From contig NZ_AJKS02000003.1 of NCBI RefSeq assembly GCF_000265245.1, forward strand, positions 137,114-201,113: a stretch of 64,000 nucleotides of DNA, written 5' to 3'. The stretch's first letter is position 1. Each line of letters opens with the position of its first letter. Under the pieces are notes generated by a model. That model saw only the letters and a list, made by a program, of their open reading frames with translations, searched no databases and was not told the origin of the DNA. The translations under genes and the position numbers were made by a program. Shown one piece after another: positions 28,382 through 38,581 of this stretch. Source of the stretch: Halomonas smyrnensis AAD6 (GTDB taxonomy: Bacteria > Pseudomonadota > Gammaproteobacteria > Pseudomonadales > Halomonadaceae).

Positions 28382-29631
28382 GATTGCGTTCCTTTGCTCT
28401 TGCCCGGGGTGCTGTTGGCGGCAGCGCGCTTGCCGGAAGCCCGTTGCCCCGACCCGCCGTCGCGGGATGCGGTCGGCTTCGCCCGGCGCACCGCCTGGCG
28501 AGTCTCGATGTCGGCCCGCAGCAGCATCGCCACCATGATGCAGCTCACCATCAGGCTGGAGCCACCGTAGCTGAGCAGCGGCAGCGTCAGGCCCTTGGTG
28601 GGCAGCATGCCGCTGCTGACCGCGATGTTGATGAAGGCCTGGGCGCCGATCACCAGGGCGATGCCGTAGCTGGCATAGGCGGCGAAGGCCAGCCCGGCCA
28701 GTTCGGCGCGCCGCCCCACCGCCATGGCGCGCCACACCAGCAGCGCAAACAGGCCGATCACGCTGATCGCGCCGACCAGGCCCAGCTCCTCGGCCAGCAC
28801 GGCGAACACGAAGTCGGTGTGCGCCTCTGGCAGGTAGAACAGCTTCTGCACGCTGTTGCCGAGCCCGGTACCCAGCCACTGGCCGCGGCCGAAGGCGATC
28901 AGCGCCTGGGTGAGCTGGTAGCCGCTGGCGAACTGATCGGCCCAGGGGTCGACGAAACTGGTCAGGCGCGCCATGCGATAGGGCTCGGCGATCGCCACCA
29001 CGGCGCCGAGGGCGGCGACCAGCACCATCAGCAGCAGGAAGCGGCCCCAGGGCGCCCCGGCCATCAACAGCATGCCCATCACGCAGCCGGTCATCACCAC
29101 CACGGCGCCGTAGTCCGGCTCGAAGATCAGCAGGGCGCCGAACAGGGCCAGCACGGCCAGCGGCCGCAGGAAGGCGCCCCACTCGCGGCGCACCTGGGGC
29201 AGGAAGCGCTCCAGGTAGCCGGCCAGATAGGCGATCAGACACAGCTTGGCGACCTCGGAGGCCTGGAGGTTGAACGGCACACCGGGGAGCGACAGCCAAC
29301 GCTTGCTGCCGTTGACCTCACGCCCGACCACCAGCACCAGCATCAGCAGGGCGAGCCCGACCAGCAGCAGCAAGGGCCCGTTGGCCTTCCACCAGGCCAG
29401 CGGCACGCGCAGCGCCAGGGCGCCGATCACCAGCGAGCCGAGCAGGAAGGTGCCGTGACGCAGGCTGAAGTACCAGGCATTGCCGGTGAGGCTCGAGGCC
29501 ACCTCACTGGAGGCCGAGGTCACCATCACCCAGCCGATCAGCAGCAGCGCCAGGGCGGCGATCACCAGCCAGCCGTCGAAGGGCTGATCGGCGGTGGAGA
29601 GCCGTTCGCGTAGACGGGCCAGGCGGCTCAT
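28378..29631 (-). CDS. ftsW: Septal peptidoglycan glycosyltransferase FtsW
   Basis: FtsW is the SEDS polymerase of the divisome. It has 417 residues and about ten membrane helices, beginning WLVIAALALLLIGWVMVTSA. The catalytic Asp lies in the region after SFVDPWAD, and EELGLVGA and LPLLSYGGSSLM are SEDS signatures. The C-terminal 35 residues are basic and cytoplasmic. Start and stop both overlap neighbours (murD, murG) by 4 nt. Confidence 0.96.
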   Translation of the reverse strand: MSRLARLRERLSTADQPFDGWLVIAALALLLIGWVMVTSASSEVASSLTGNAWYFSLRHGTFLLGSLVIGALALRVPLAWWKANGPLLLLVGLALLMLVLVVGREVNGSKRWLSLPGVPFNLQASEVAKLCLIAYLAGYLERFLPQVRREWGAFLRPLAVLALFGALLIFEPDYGAVVVMTGCVMGMLLMAGAPWGRFLLLMVLVAALGAVVAIAEPYRMARLTSFVDPWADQFASGYQLTQALIAFGRGQWLGTGLGNSVQKLFYLPEAHTDFVFAVLAEELGLVGAISVIGLFALLVWRAMAVGRRAELAGLAFAAYASYGIALVIGAQAFINIAVSSGMLPTKGLTLPLLSYGGSSLMVSCIMVAMLLRADIETRQAVRRAKPTASRDGGSGQRASGKRAAANSTPGKSKGTQS

Positions 29632-31034
29632 CGGTGTGTCTCCTGCACCAGACGCGCCACGCCGGCCCGGAAGACCTCACCGCGGACCTGGTAATTGGGG
29701 AACTGGTCGAGGCTCGCGCAGGCCGGCGACAGCAGCACGCAGTCACCGGGGGCGGCGATCTCGGCGGCCCGCCGCATGGCGGCCTCGAGGTCATCGACCC
29801 GGGTCAGCGCCACGGCGCCGTCCAGCGCGGTCGCCAGACGCTCGGCGTCGCGGCCGAACAGGATCGCCTCGCGGCCGTGGCGGGCCAGCGGTGCCGCCAG
29901 CGGCGTGAAGTCGGCGCCCTTCCCTTCCCCGCCGGCGAGCAGGATCACCCGGCCGGACAGGGTCGGGCCGAGCCCGGCGATGGCGGCCAGGGTCGCGCCC
30001 ACGTTGGTGCCCTTGGAATCGTTGATCCAGCGCACCCCGCCCGCATCGGCGACCAGCTCGCCACGGTGCGGCAGGCCGGGGAAGCGCTCGAGCACGCGAC
30101 GCATGGCGGCGAGCTCGAACCCGAGACGATGCCCCATGGCCAGCGCCGCCAGGGCATTGGCCTGGTTGTGGCGCCCCGGCAGGCGCACCGCGTCGGCCGG
30201 CATCAGCGGCACGGCGCCGTGCATCAGCCAGTCGCGAGGGCCACTGCCGTCGTCATGGACGGCGATGCCCCACTCATCCGCCTCGGCCGCCGCACCGAAC
30301 GCGGGCGACGCCGTGGTGAAGCGATCGAGGACCGGCGGCGGCGTATCCGGCCAGGTGGCCGGATCCTCGGCGTTGACCACGCCATGGCGCGCGCCGCGGA
30401 AGATCGCCTGCTTGGCGGCGCGATAGCCGGCCAGGTCGCCGTGGCGGTCCAGATGATCCTCGGACAGGTTCAGGAAGGCGACGGTCTCGGCGCCGAGGCG
30501 CGGCGTGGTCTCGAGCTGGAAGCTGGACAGCTCGAGCACGTAGAGCTCGGCGTCGGCCCGCTCGACGAGCAGGTCCAGCGCCGGCGTGCCGAGATTGCCC
30601 CCCACCGCCACGCGACGGCCGGCCTCCTCGGCCATCTCGCCGAGCAGTGTGGTCACGGTGGACTTGGCGTTGGCACCGGTGATGGCGGCGATGGGCGCGC
30701 GCGCCGCGCGCACGAACAGCGCGATCTCGCCGACGACGAACGGCTCACCGGATTCGCCGAGGCGCCCGGCCAGGGCATCGAGCCCCGGGCTTGCCGGATC
30801 GACGCCGGGGCTGACCACGACCTCATGGGCATCGAGCATGTCCAGCTCGGTCAAGGGGCCGCAGTGGACCGCCACGCCCGGATGCGCGGCGCGGAAGTCG
30901 TCCAGCCCCGGCGGCGCGGCGCGAGTGTCGGCGACCATGAAGGGGCGCTCGAGACGTTGCAGGTGGCGGCAGATGGCGCGCCCGGAGATCCCGAGCCCCA
31001 CCACCAGCGTCATCCCCTGGGGCACCTTGACCAT
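29628..31034 (-). CDS. murD: UDP-N-acetylmuramoyl-L-alanine--D-glutamate ligase
   Basis: MurD adds D-Glu to UDP-MurNAc-L-Ala. The 468-residue protein has VVGLGISGRAICRHL at the N-terminus, ITGANAKSTVTTLL as the ATP loop (the usual TNGKST appears as ANAKST, still with Lys-Ser-Thr), LNLSEDHLDRH and WINDSKGTNVGATLAAI. These are MurD-specific. It lies 24 nt after mraY and is coupled to ftsW by ATGA. Confidence 0.95.
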   Translation of the reverse strand: MVKVPQGMTLVVGLGISGRAICRHLQRLERPFMVADTRAAPPGLDDFRAAHPGVAVHCGPLTELDMLDAHEVVVSPGVDPASPGLDALAGRLGESGEPFVVGEIALFVRAARAPIAAITGANAKSTVTTLLGEMAEEAGRRVAVGGNLGTPALDLLVERADAELYVLELSSFQLETTPRLGAETVAFLNLSEDHLDRHGDLAGYRAAKQAIFRGARHGVVNAEDPATWPDTPPPVLDRFTTASPAFGAAAEADEWGIAVHDDGSGPRDWLMHGAVPLMPADAVRLPGRHNQANALAALAMGHRLGFELAAMRRVLERFPGLPHRGELVADAGGVRWINDSKGTNVGATLAAIAGLGPTLSGRVILLAGGEGKGADFTPLAAPLARHGREAILFGRDAERLATALDGAVALTRVDDLEAAMRRAAEIAAPGDCVLLSPACASLDQFPNYQVRGEVFRAGVARLVQETHR

Positions 31035-31058
31035 CAGCGGCTCCTCAGCGATTCGGCG

Positions 31059-32141
31059 TCAGCGGATCTTCAGGGTCGCCAGACCCAGCAGCACCAGCAC
31101 CACGGTGATGATCCAGAAGCGCACGATGACCCGCGGCTCCGGCCAGCCCTTGAGTTCGAAGTGGTGGTGCAGCGGCGCCATGCGGAAGATGCGGCGTCCG
31201 GTGAGCTTGTAGGAGCCCACCTGCAGGATCACCGAAACCGTCTCCATGACGAAGATGCCGCCCATGATGAACAGCACCACCTCCTGGCGCACGATCACCG
31301 CCACCACGCCCAGGGCGGCGCCCAGCGCCAGGGCGCCCACGTCGCCCATGAAGACCTGGGCCGGATAGGTGTTGAACCACAGGAAGCCGAGGCCCGCGCC
31401 GGCGATGGTGGCGCAGAACACCGCCAGCTCGCCGGCACCGGGAATCATCGGGATCTGCAGGTACTCGGCGAACACCGCGTTGCCGCTGGCGTAGGCGAAC
31501 ACCGCCAGCCCCATGGCCACCAGCACGGTAGGCATGATGGCCAGGCCGTCCAGGCCATCGGTGAGGTTCACCGCGTTGGAGCTGCCGACGATCACCAGGT
31601 AGGTGAGCACGATGTAGAACAGCCCCATCTGCAGCACGAAGTCCTTGAACAGCGGCAGGATCAGGCTGGTCTCCACCGGCGAGGCGGCGGTGACGTAGAG
31701 GATCACCGCGGCGGCCAGGCCGATCACCGACTGCCAGAAGTATTTCCAGCGCGCCGGCAGGCCGCGGGGGTTCTTCTCCACCACCTTGCGGTAGTCGTCG
31801 ACCCAACCGATGGCCCCGAAGCCCAGGGTCACGCCCAGCACCACCCATACGTAGTGGTTGCGCAGGTCGCCCCACAGCAGGGTGCTGATGGCGATCGCCA
31901 TCAGGATCATGGCGCCGCCCATGGTCGGGGTGCCGGCCTTGGAGAGGTGCGACTGGGGGCCGTCATCGCGCACCGCCTGGCCGATCTGGCGCTCCACCAG
32001 CCGGCGGATCACCTTCGGACCGAGCCACAGGCACAGCACCAGGGCGGTCAGGGTGCCCAGGATCATGCGCAGGGTCAGATAGTTGAAGACGTGAAAGGCG
32101 CTCTGGTATTGCGCCAGCAGTTCAGCCAGAAAGAGCAGCAT
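31059..32141 (-). CDS. mraY: Phospho-N-acetylmuramoyl-pentapeptide transferase
   Basis: MraY transfers phospho-MurNAc-pentapeptide to undecaprenyl phosphate, making lipid I. The 360-residue protein has ten membrane helices. Magnesium-binding aspartates lie in WVDDYRK and [10 protein letters not shown], and the third catalytic site in [16 protein letters not shown], while [14 protein letters not shown] is the family signature. The ATG at 32141 starts MLLFLAELL, 8 nt after murF; upstream frame is antiphase to murF. Confidence 0.96.
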   Translation of the reverse strand: MLLFLAELLAQYQSAFHVFNYLTLRMILGTLTALVLCLWLGPKVIRRLVERQIGQAVRDDGPQSHLSKAGTPTMGGAMILMAIAISTLLWGDLRNHYVWVVLGVTLGFGAIGWVDDYRKVVEKNPRGLPARWKYFWQSVIGLAAAVILYVTAASPVETSLILPLFKDFVLQMGLFYIVLTYLVIVGSSNAVNLTDGLDGLAIMPTVLVAMGLAVFAYASGNAVFAEYLQIPMIPGAGELAVFCATIAGAGLGFLWFNTYPAQVFMGDVGALALGAALGVVAVIVRQEVVLFIMGGIFVMETVSVILQVGSYKLTGRRIFRMAPLHHHFELKGWPEPRVIVRFWIITVVLVLLGLATLKIR

Positions 32142-32149
32142 GTAATGCC

Positions 32150-33529
32150 TTACCTTGATGCATCCGGACACAGCGCCGACACCACGGCTTCCATGCCGGC
32201 ACTGCGCGAGCCCTTGACCAGTACACTGGCCCCTGGCGGCAGATGATGGAGGACGTGGCGCGTCAGCGCCTCCCGATCGTCGAAATGACACCCCGCGTCG
32301 CCGAAGGCGCGGCTGGCCGGCCGCGCCGCCTCGCCGAGGGTGCCGAGAAAGTCGATGCCGAGCTCGCGCGCGTGGCGACCCACGGCTTCGTGCAGCGACG
32401 CCGACGCCTCGCCCAGCTCGCCCATGGCGCCCAGCAGGCACCAGCGCGGCCCCGGCAGGCTGGCCAGCAGATCGAGAGCCGCCTTCACCGCGCCGGGGTT
32501 GGCGTTGTAGGTATCGTCGAGCAGTCGCGCGCCGTTGACGCCTTCCGCCACGCTGAGCCGCCCCGGCATCGGTGCGACCGTCTCGAGTCCGGCCAGCACG
32601 TCGTCCGGGGCGAGGCCCATGGCCAGCGCCGCACCGGCCGCCGCCAGGGCGTTGGCCACGTTGTGGCGACCGAGCAGGGCGAGCTGGACGCGCCCCAGTT
32701 CGCGATCGTCGTGAAACAGCGTGAAAGCATAGCGTCCGAGCGGATCGCAAACCAGTGTCTCGGCGCGCAGACGCGCCGGCCCTTCCACGGCGAAATCCAG
32801 CACTTCCCGCGGGGCCGCGAGGCTCGCCCAGCTGGCGAAGTAGCGGTCGTCGCGGTTGAGCACCGCCACCCCGTCGCCGGGCAGCGACATCAGGATCTCA
32901 GCCTTGGCCTGGGCGATCCGTCCCGGCCCGCCGAACTCGCCCACATGGGCGCCGGTGACGTTGGTGATCACCGCCACCCGCGGCTCGGCCAGGCTCGCCG
33001 TCCAGGCGATCTCGCCCAGATGGTTGGCCCCCAGCTCGACCACCGCCTGACGGTGCTCGGCGCACAGCTCGAGCAGGGTCAGTGGCGCGCCGATGTCGTT
33101 GTTGAGGTTGCCCCGGGTGGCCAGGGTCTCGCCGCGACGGGCCAGCAGCGCGCCCAGCATCTGCTTGACCGTGGTCTTGCCGCTGTTGCCGGTCACCGCG
33201 ACCAGCGGGCCGCCCCAGGCGCGGCGCCGGGCGCGACCCAGCAGGCCCAGCGCCAGGCGGGCATCGGCCACCACCAGCTGCGGCAGCGGGTCATCGACGC
33301 GACGCTCGACCACCGCGGCCACCGCTCCCGCCTCGCGGGCCTGGGCGATGAAGTCGTGACCGTCGAAGCGCTCGCCGGTCAGCGCCACGAACAGCGCCCC
33401 CGGGCCCAGGCGGCGGGTATCGGTGACGATCTCGCCCACCGACCGCTCGGCGTCCACGCCGGCGTCATGCTCGGCGAGGCCGAGCGCCGTCGCGACCTCG
33501 GCCAGGGTGTCGAGACCGACGCCGCTCAT
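32150..33529 (-). CDS. murF: UDP-N-acetylmuramoyl-tripeptide--D-alanyl-D-alanine ligase
   Basis: MurF adds D-Ala-D-Ala to the tripeptide precursor. The 459-residue protein has [14 protein letters not shown] as ATP loop, [26 protein letters not shown] and [18 protein letters not shown]. These residues carry the carbamylated Lys region and nucleotide contacts of the family. The start overlaps the murE stop by 4 nt and mraY follows after 8 nt. Confidence 0.96.
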   Translation of the reverse strand: MSGVGLDTLAEVATALGLAEHDAGVDAERSVGEIVTDTRRLGPGALFVALTGERFDGHDFIAQAREAGAVAAVVERRVDDPLPQLVVADARLALGLLGRARRRAWGGPLVAVTGNSGKTTVKQMLGALLARRGETLATRGNLNNDIGAPLTLLELCAEHRQAVVELGANHLGEIAWTASLAEPRVAVITNVTGAHVGEFGGPGRIAQAKAEILMSLPGDGVAVLNRDDRYFASWASLAAPREVLDFAVEGPARLRAETLVCDPLGRYAFTLFHDDRELGRVQLALLGRHNVANALAAAGAALAMGLAPDDVLAGLETVAPMPGRLSVAEGVNGARLLDDTYNANPGAVKAALDLLASLPGPRWCLLGAMGELGEASASLHEAVGRHARELGIDFLGTLGEAARPASRAFGDAGCHFDDREALTRHVLHHLPPGASVLVKGSRSAGMEAVVSALCPDASR

Positions 33530-35034
33530 GCCTCGCCCTCCCGGCGGGCGGCCAGCGCCGCCTCGGCCTCGGCGAGGTCAGAAAAGGCATGGCGCACGCC
33601 GTCGATCTCCTGGTAGGCCTCGTGGCCCTTGCCGGCGATCAGGATCACGTCCTCGGCGGCGGCCTCGCGGATGACGTCGCGGATCGCCCGGGCGCGGCCG
33701 TCGACCACCTCGGCGCTCTCGCGGCCGGCCTCGGACAGCCCCTGCCGCATCGCCTCGCGGATCGCCGCCGGCGCCTCGGAGCGCGGGTTGTCATCGGTGA
33801 TCACCAGCCGGTCGGCATGGCGCTCGGCGGCGGCGGCCATCAGCGGGCGCTTGCCCGCATCGCGGTCGCCGCCGCAGCCGAACAGGCACCACAGCCGGCC
33901 GCTGTCGGGCAGGTGCGCGCGCAGCGCCTGAAGCGCGTTTTCCAGGGCGTCCGGGGTGTGGGCATAGTCGATCACCACCGTGGGCGCCCCCTCACCGACC
34001 AGCGCCTGCATGCGCCCCGGCACCGGCGCGAGATCGGCGGCGGCCTCGAACAGCGCATCGATCTCCTCGCCCAGGCCGTGCAGCGTGGCGATGGCCAGCA
34101 GCACGTTGGTCAGGTTGAAGCGGCCCATCAGCGGCAGCGTCAGCACGCGCTCGCCGTCGGGGGTAGCGATCAGCGCGCGCTGGCCCTCGCCGTGGGGGAT
34201 CCAGTCCACCACGCGCAGGGTCACGGCCTCGTCCTCGCCCACCGCGAGCACGCGCACGCCCTCGCCCAGCCCGGCCAGCATCAGCCGGGCCAGCGGATCG
34301 TCGGCGTTGACCACCGCCAGTTCGAGCTCGCTGCGACGGAACAGCCGCGCCTTGGCCGCGGCATAGGCGGCCATGCTGCCGTGATAGTCGAGATGGTCGC
34401 GGCTCAGGTTGGTGAACACCGCGGCGCGGAAGCGACAGGCATCGAGCCTCCCCTGCTCCAGCGCATGGGAGGAGGCCTCCATGGCGACCCGCTCGAGGCC
34501 CTCGCCGGCGAGTTCGCCGAGGGCGGCCTGCAGCGCCAGCGGCCCGGGCGTGGTCAGACGCCCCTCGACGAGCGCGCCGGGGCGCCCGTGCCCCAGGGTG
34601 CCGACCATGCCGGCCGGCCGGCCGAGGCGTTCGCTCAGGGCGGCGATATAGTGGGTCACCGAGCTCTTGCCGTTGGTGCCGGTGACGCCGACCAGCTCGA
34701 GGGCCTCGGGCACGCCGAACAGGTCGCGCCCCAGCTCGCCGAGCCGGGGGCGCAGGTGCGGCAGCGCCACCACCCGCGGATCGTCCGGCAGTGACGTCGC
34801 CTCGTCATCATGGGCCAGCACCAGGGCGGCGCCGGCCTCGAGGACGGCGGCGATGTAGTCGCGGCCGTCGCCCGAGACCCCGGGCACGGCGAAAAAGACA
34901 TCGCCGGCAGCGAGCTCCCGGCTGTCCAGGATCAGCCGCGGCCGTGCGGGCAGTGCGAGCTCGGCCAGGGCTTCGCGCCGGCCGGGCCAGTGCGCGGTCA
35001 GCGCCTCGATCAGGCGCTCGGCGGTCACGTCCAT
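33526..35034 (-). CDS. murE: UDP-N-acetylmuramoyl-L-alanyl-D-glutamate--2,6-diaminopimelate ligase
   Basis: MurE adds the third stem residue. The 502-residue protein shows GVTGTNGKSSVTHYI, FTNLSRDHLDYHG and the DNPR motif (ITDDNPRSE), which in this family marks use of meso-diaminopimelate rather than lysine, as expected in a Gram-negative. AAGGAG precedes the ATG by 6 nt and lies within a 37-codon ORF whose TGA is inside the murE start region. Confidence 0.96.
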   Translation of the reverse strand: MDVTAERLIEALTAHWPGRREALAELALPARPRLILDSRELAAGDVFFAVPGVSGDGRDYIAAVLEAGAALVLAHDDEATSLPDDPRVVALPHLRPRLGELGRDLFGVPEALELVGVTGTNGKSSVTHYIAALSERLGRPAGMVGTLGHGRPGALVEGRLTTPGPLALQAALGELAGEGLERVAMEASSHALEQGRLDACRFRAAVFTNLSRDHLDYHGSMAAYAAAKARLFRRSELELAVVNADDPLARLMLAGLGEGVRVLAVGEDEAVTLRVVDWIPHGEGQRALIATPDGERVLTLPLMGRFNLTNVLLAIATLHGLGEEIDALFEAAADLAPVPGRMQALVGEGAPTVVIDYAHTPDALENALQALRAHLPDSGRLWCLFGCGGDRDAGKRPLMAAAAERHADRLVITDDNPRSEAPAAIREAMRQGLSEAGRESAEVVDGRARAIRDVIREAAAEDVILIAGKGHEAYQEIDGVRHAFSDLAEAEAALAARREGEA

Positions 35035-35138
35035 GGGCTCTCCTTTCTCTCAACGGTCGGGCGGTAGACGTTGTGGCGATAAAGCGGGAAGCGGCCGACC
35101 GCGCCCGGAACGGGCTGCAGGCCGGCGATGGCGCTCAT
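35025..35138 (-). CDS. Candidate 37-residue protein between ftsI and murE
   Basis: The ATG at 35138 overlaps the ftsI stop (ATGA), and the TGA at 35025-35027 lies 10 nt inside murE. GAGG sits 4 nt before the ATG. Codons are mostly GC-ending up to the murE ribosome site. The peptide starts MSAIAGLQPVPGAVGRFPLY and is basic, with Pro, Tyr and His, and no membrane helix. I recognise no family. It may be a real small protein, or a leader whose translation couples ftsI to murE. It fills the only sizeable gap between these two genes. Confidence 0.45.
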   Translation of the reverse strand: MSAIAGLQPVPGAVGRFPLYRHNVYRPTVERKESPWT

Positions 35139-36841
35139 GGGTCCTCGTCCAGCTGATCCGGCGGCACGTCCAGGATACGCAGGGCGTTGCCGGCCACCCT
35201 GGAGAACACCGGCGCCGCCACGGCGCCGCCGTAGAAGGCATCGCCCCGGGGCTGGTCGATCATCACCACGGTGATCAGGCGCGGATCGGAGACCGGTGTG
35301 ATGCCCACGAACAGCGAACGATAGGCGTTCTTCTCGTAGCCGCCGCCGCCGCTCTTGCGCACCGTGCCGGTCTTGCCGGCCACGCTGTAGCCGGGCACCA
35401 GGGCACGCCGCGCGCCGGTACCCGGCTCCACCACCCGATCCATCATGCCCAGCACGCGGTCGGCGACATCGGGCTCGATCACCGGCTCGCCGACCGGCGG
35501 CCGGTTGAGACGCAGCAGCGACGGCGGCAGCCGCTCGCCGTGGTTGGCGATGGCGGTGAAGGCACTGGCCAGCTGCAGCGCCGACACCGACAGGCCGTAG
35601 CCGTAGGACAGCGCCGCCCACTGGCTGCTGGACCAGACCTGGGGCGCCGGCACGCTGCCCCCCGCCTCGCCGGGGAAGCCGGTGCCCGGCACCTGATCGA
35701 AGCCCAGCGCCCGATAGCGCTCGGGCACCACCGGATCGTCGAGCTGCAGGGCCAGCTTGGACATGCCGATGTTCGAGGACTTCTCGAGGATGCCGGACAG
35801 GGTCAGCTCGCCGTAGTTGGCGACGTCCTTGATGGTGTAGCCGTCGATGACCATCCAGCCCGGCGAGGTGTCGATCACGGTATCGGGCGGGAACCGGCCG
35901 GTCTCGAGCAGCGCCGACATGGCCAGCGGTTTCATCACCGAGCCGGGCTCGAAGACGTCGACGATGGCGCGGTTGCGCAGCCCGCCGGGGTCGAGGCCGG
36001 CCCGATTGTTGGGGTTGTAGGACGGCTGGTTGGCCATGGCCAGCACCTCGCCGGTCTCGGCGTCGAGCATCACCAGCACGCCGCCGTCGGCGTCGTTCTC
36101 GTCCACCGCCGACTTGAGCTCGCGATAGGCCATGTACTGCAGGCGCTGGTCGATGGCGAGCGTCAGGTCGCCGCCGGGCTCGGCTTCCTTGAGCACCTCG
36201 AGGTCGCGCACCAGGCGCCCGCGCCGATCCTTGAGCACCCGACGACGGCCCGGCTCTCCGGACAGATAGGACTGATAGGCGAGTTCCAGCCCCTCCTGCC
36301 CGTGATCGTCGATGTTGGTCACGCCGATCAGCTGGGCGATCACTTCCCCGGCCGGATAGTAGCGCTTGTATTCGGCCCGCTTGTGCACCCCGGGGACACG
36401 CAGGTCGAGCACTTCCTGGGCATCCACCGGCGTCATGCGGCGGCGCAGATACATGAACTCACGATCGGCATAGCGCTCGATGCGCGCGTTCAGGGCCTCC
36501 GGATCCTGCCCCAGGGCCTGGGCCAGGCGCAGCCGCTGGATGCGGTCGTCGGGCAGGTCCTGGGGATTGGCCCACAGCGTCACCACCGGCGTGGAGATCG
36601 CCAGCGGCTCGCCGTGGCGGTCGGTGATCATGCCGCGGTGGGCAGGAATGGGATCGACGCGCAGGGTACGGGCATCGCCCTGCCCCTGCAGGAAGGTGCG
36701 GTCGAAGACGTGCAGGTCGACGATGCGCCCGGCGAGCAGCGCCAGGCCGATCAGCACCAGGCCCAGCATCACCCGATAGCGGGCCTGGCCCATGGGCGAC
36801 GGGGCGTGACGCACCTTGCCGCGACGTGGCGTGGCGCTCAT
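35135..36841 (-). CDS. ftsI: Penicillin-binding protein 3 (FtsI), septal transpeptidase
   Basis: FtsI cross-links septal peptidoglycan with FtsW. The 568-residue protein has a membrane helix at about 22-40, a pedestal domain (VDPIPAHRGMITDRHG), and a transpeptidase domain with SVMK (Ser301-Lys304), SSN (355-357) and KTGT (490-493). Its ATG overlaps the ftsL stop by 4 nt. There is no long N-terminal cytoplasmic extension and no lipobox. Confidence 0.97.
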   Translation of the reverse strand: MSATPRRGKVRHAPSPMGQARYRVMLGLVLIGLALLAGRIVDLHVFDRTFLQGQGDARTLRVDPIPAHRGMITDRHGEPLAISTPVVTLWANPQDLPDDRIQRLRLAQALGQDPEALNARIERYADREFMYLRRRMTPVDAQEVLDLRVPGVHKRAEYKRYYPAGEVIAQLIGVTNIDDHGQEGLELAYQSYLSGEPGRRRVLKDRRGRLVRDLEVLKEAEPGGDLTLAIDQRLQYMAYRELKSAVDENDADGGVLVMLDAETGEVLAMANQPSYNPNNRAGLDPGGLRNRAIVDVFEPGSVMKPLAMSALLETGRFPPDTVIDTSPGWMVIDGYTIKDVANYGELTLSGILEKSSNIGMSKLALQLDDPVVPERYRALGFDQVPGTGFPGEAGGSVPAPQVWSSSQWAALSYGYGLSVSALQLASAFTAIANHGERLPPSLLRLNRPPVGEPVIEPDVADRVLGMMDRVVEPGTGARRALVPGYSVAGKTGTVRKSGGGGYEKNAYRSLFVGITPVSDPRLITVVMIDQPRGDAFYGGAVAAPVFSRVAGNALRILDVPPDQLDEDP

Positions 36842-37161
36842 GGTCGGATGACCTCGACTTCATCGATATCGGGCAGGCGCATCTCGAGCCGGTCGCTGGC
36901 CAGCCGTTCGATGCGCGACGGCGAGGACCAGGCGCTCTCCTCGAGCAGCAGCTGGCTCCACTCGGTCTGCAGCTGCTGGTGCTCGCGCTCGAGCTGCTGC
37001 AGCTCGGCATACTGGCCGCGCGTGTGGTGACTGGTGGCGATCACCGCCAGGGCCGCGCCCAGGCAGGCGACCAGCAGCACGGCATTGAGCGCCAGCCCCA
37101 GGGTCGGGCGCAGGCGCAGCGGCCAGGCGAAGGAGGGGGTGGCGTCGCGTCCTTGAGCCAT
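36838..37161 (-). CDS. ftsL: Cell division protein FtsL
   Basis: FtsL is a bitopic protein that activates FtsWI with FtsB and FtsQ. It has 107 residues. A short cytoplasmic part is followed by a membrane helix at about 21-42 and a Gln/Leu/Glu-rich coiled coil at about 47-82 (QYAELQQLEREHQQL). It ends in a periplasmic tail RLEMRLPDIDEVEVI typical of the family. It begins 8 nt after rsmH. Confidence 0.93.
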   Translation of the reverse strand: MAQGRDATPSFAWPLRLRPTLGLALNAVLLVACLGAALAVIATSHHTRGQYAELQQLEREHQQLQTEWSQLLLEESAWSSPSRIERLASDRLEMRLPDIDEVEVIRP

Positions 37162-37169
37162 GCCGTGCC

Positions 37170-38126
37170 TCAGTATCGCTTGCGCGCCACGCGCATCACC
37201 GCGCTGCGGGCACGGGGATTGGCCTCGACCTCCTCCGGCCCCGGACGGCGCGCCTTGCCGACGGACTCCAGACGACGCTGGATCTGATCGTCGCGCAGCG
37301 GGATGCCCTTGGGCAGATGGGTGTCGCCGCGCACGTGATCACGGATGAAGCGCTTGACCCGGCGATCCTCCAGCGAGTGGAAGCTGATCACCACCAGATG
37401 GCCGCCGGGCGCCAGCGCCTCGAGGGCGGCCTCGAGCGCGGCATCGAGCTGGTCGAGCTCGCCGTTGACCTGGATGCGCAGCGCCTGGAAGGCGCGGGTG
37501 GCCGGATGCTTGCCCTTCTCCCAGGCGGGATGGGCGGTCTTGATCACCTCGGCCAGGTCACCGGTGCGGGTGAAGGGTGTCTCGACGCGGCGGGCCACGA
37601 TCGCCTTGGCCAGCCGACGGGCGAAGCGTTCCTCGCCGTAGGTCTTGAACACCCGGGCGATCTCGCCCTCGGCGGCATGGGCCAGCCAGTCCGCGGCACT
37701 CTCGCCACGGGTCGGGTCCATGCGCATGTCGAGCGGGCCGTCACGCAGGAAGCTGAAGCCGCGCTCCGGATCGTCGAGCTGGGGCGAGGAAACGCCGACA
37801 TCGAGCAGCACCCCGGACAGCCGGCCGTGCAGGCCGCGCGCCTCGGCGAACTCGCCCAGGCGGGCAAACTCGCCCTGGTCGATGGCGAAGCGCTCGTCGT
37901 CGATGCTCGCCGCCTCGGCGATGGCCTGGGGATCGCGGTCGATGGCCAGCAGCCGCCCCTCGGGGGCGAGCCGCTCGAGGATCGCCCGGGAGTGGCCGCC
38001 GCGGCCGAAGGTGCCGTCCAGATAATGGCCCGCCGGATCATGAATCAGGGCGTCGACGGCCCCGTCGAGCAGCACGCTGGCATGGCGAAAGCCGCGGGGG
38101 GCGTGTTCGGGGGCGGATGACGTCAT
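37170..38126 (-). CDS. rsmH: 16S rRNA (cytosine-1402-N4)-methyltransferase
   Basis: RsmH methylates C1402 of 16S rRNA in the P site. The 318-residue protein has [14 protein letters not shown], the SAM loop [26 protein letters not shown] and [13 protein letters not shown], all diagnostic. In most gammaproteobacteria mraZ precedes it; here the RNase P RNA gene does, about 67 nt away. RsmI, which modifies the ribose of the same nucleotide, is encoded just beyond rnpB. Confidence 0.96.
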   Translation of the reverse strand: MTSSAPEHAPRGFRHASVLLDGAVDALIHDPAGHYLDGTFGRGGHSRAILERLAPEGRLLAIDRDPQAIAEAASIDDERFAIDQGEFARLGEFAEARGLHGRLSGVLLDVGVSSPQLDDPERGFSFLRDGPLDMRMDPTRGESAADWLAHAAEGEIARVFKTYGEERFARRLAKAIVARRVETPFTRTGDLAEVIKTAHPAWEKGKHPATRAFQALRIQVNGELDQLDAALEAALEALAPGGHLVVISFHSLEDRRVKRFIRDHVRGDTHLPKGIPLRDDQIQRRLESVGKARRPGPEEVEANPRARSAVMRVARKRY

Positions 38127-38192
38127 GCACTTCTCTTGGCGGCTGGTCTTGCGAGTGGCGGGGCGCCGCCGAACGGCGACGCAGGGAAAATC

Positions 38193-38545
<353 letters not shown>

Positions 38546-38552
38546 CGCGGCA

Positions 38553-38581
38553 AGCATACCAGCGCCCCGCCACCCCCTCAA
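38553..38581 (-). promoter_or_regulatory. Promoter of rnpB
   Basis: On the minus strand TTGAGG (38581-38576) and TATGCT (38558-38553) are 17 bp apart, with TGG before the -10 (extended -10). Transcription would start at about 38546, exactly the inferred RNA 5' end. The -35 overlaps the rsmI stop codon. Confidence 0.75.

Noticed and set aside
29634..32246. An 870-codon plus-strand frame opposite murD and mraY
   Set aside because: Low-complexity His/Gln/Gly/Arg-rich translation typical of an antisense shadow; it crosses two real genes and the spacer between them.
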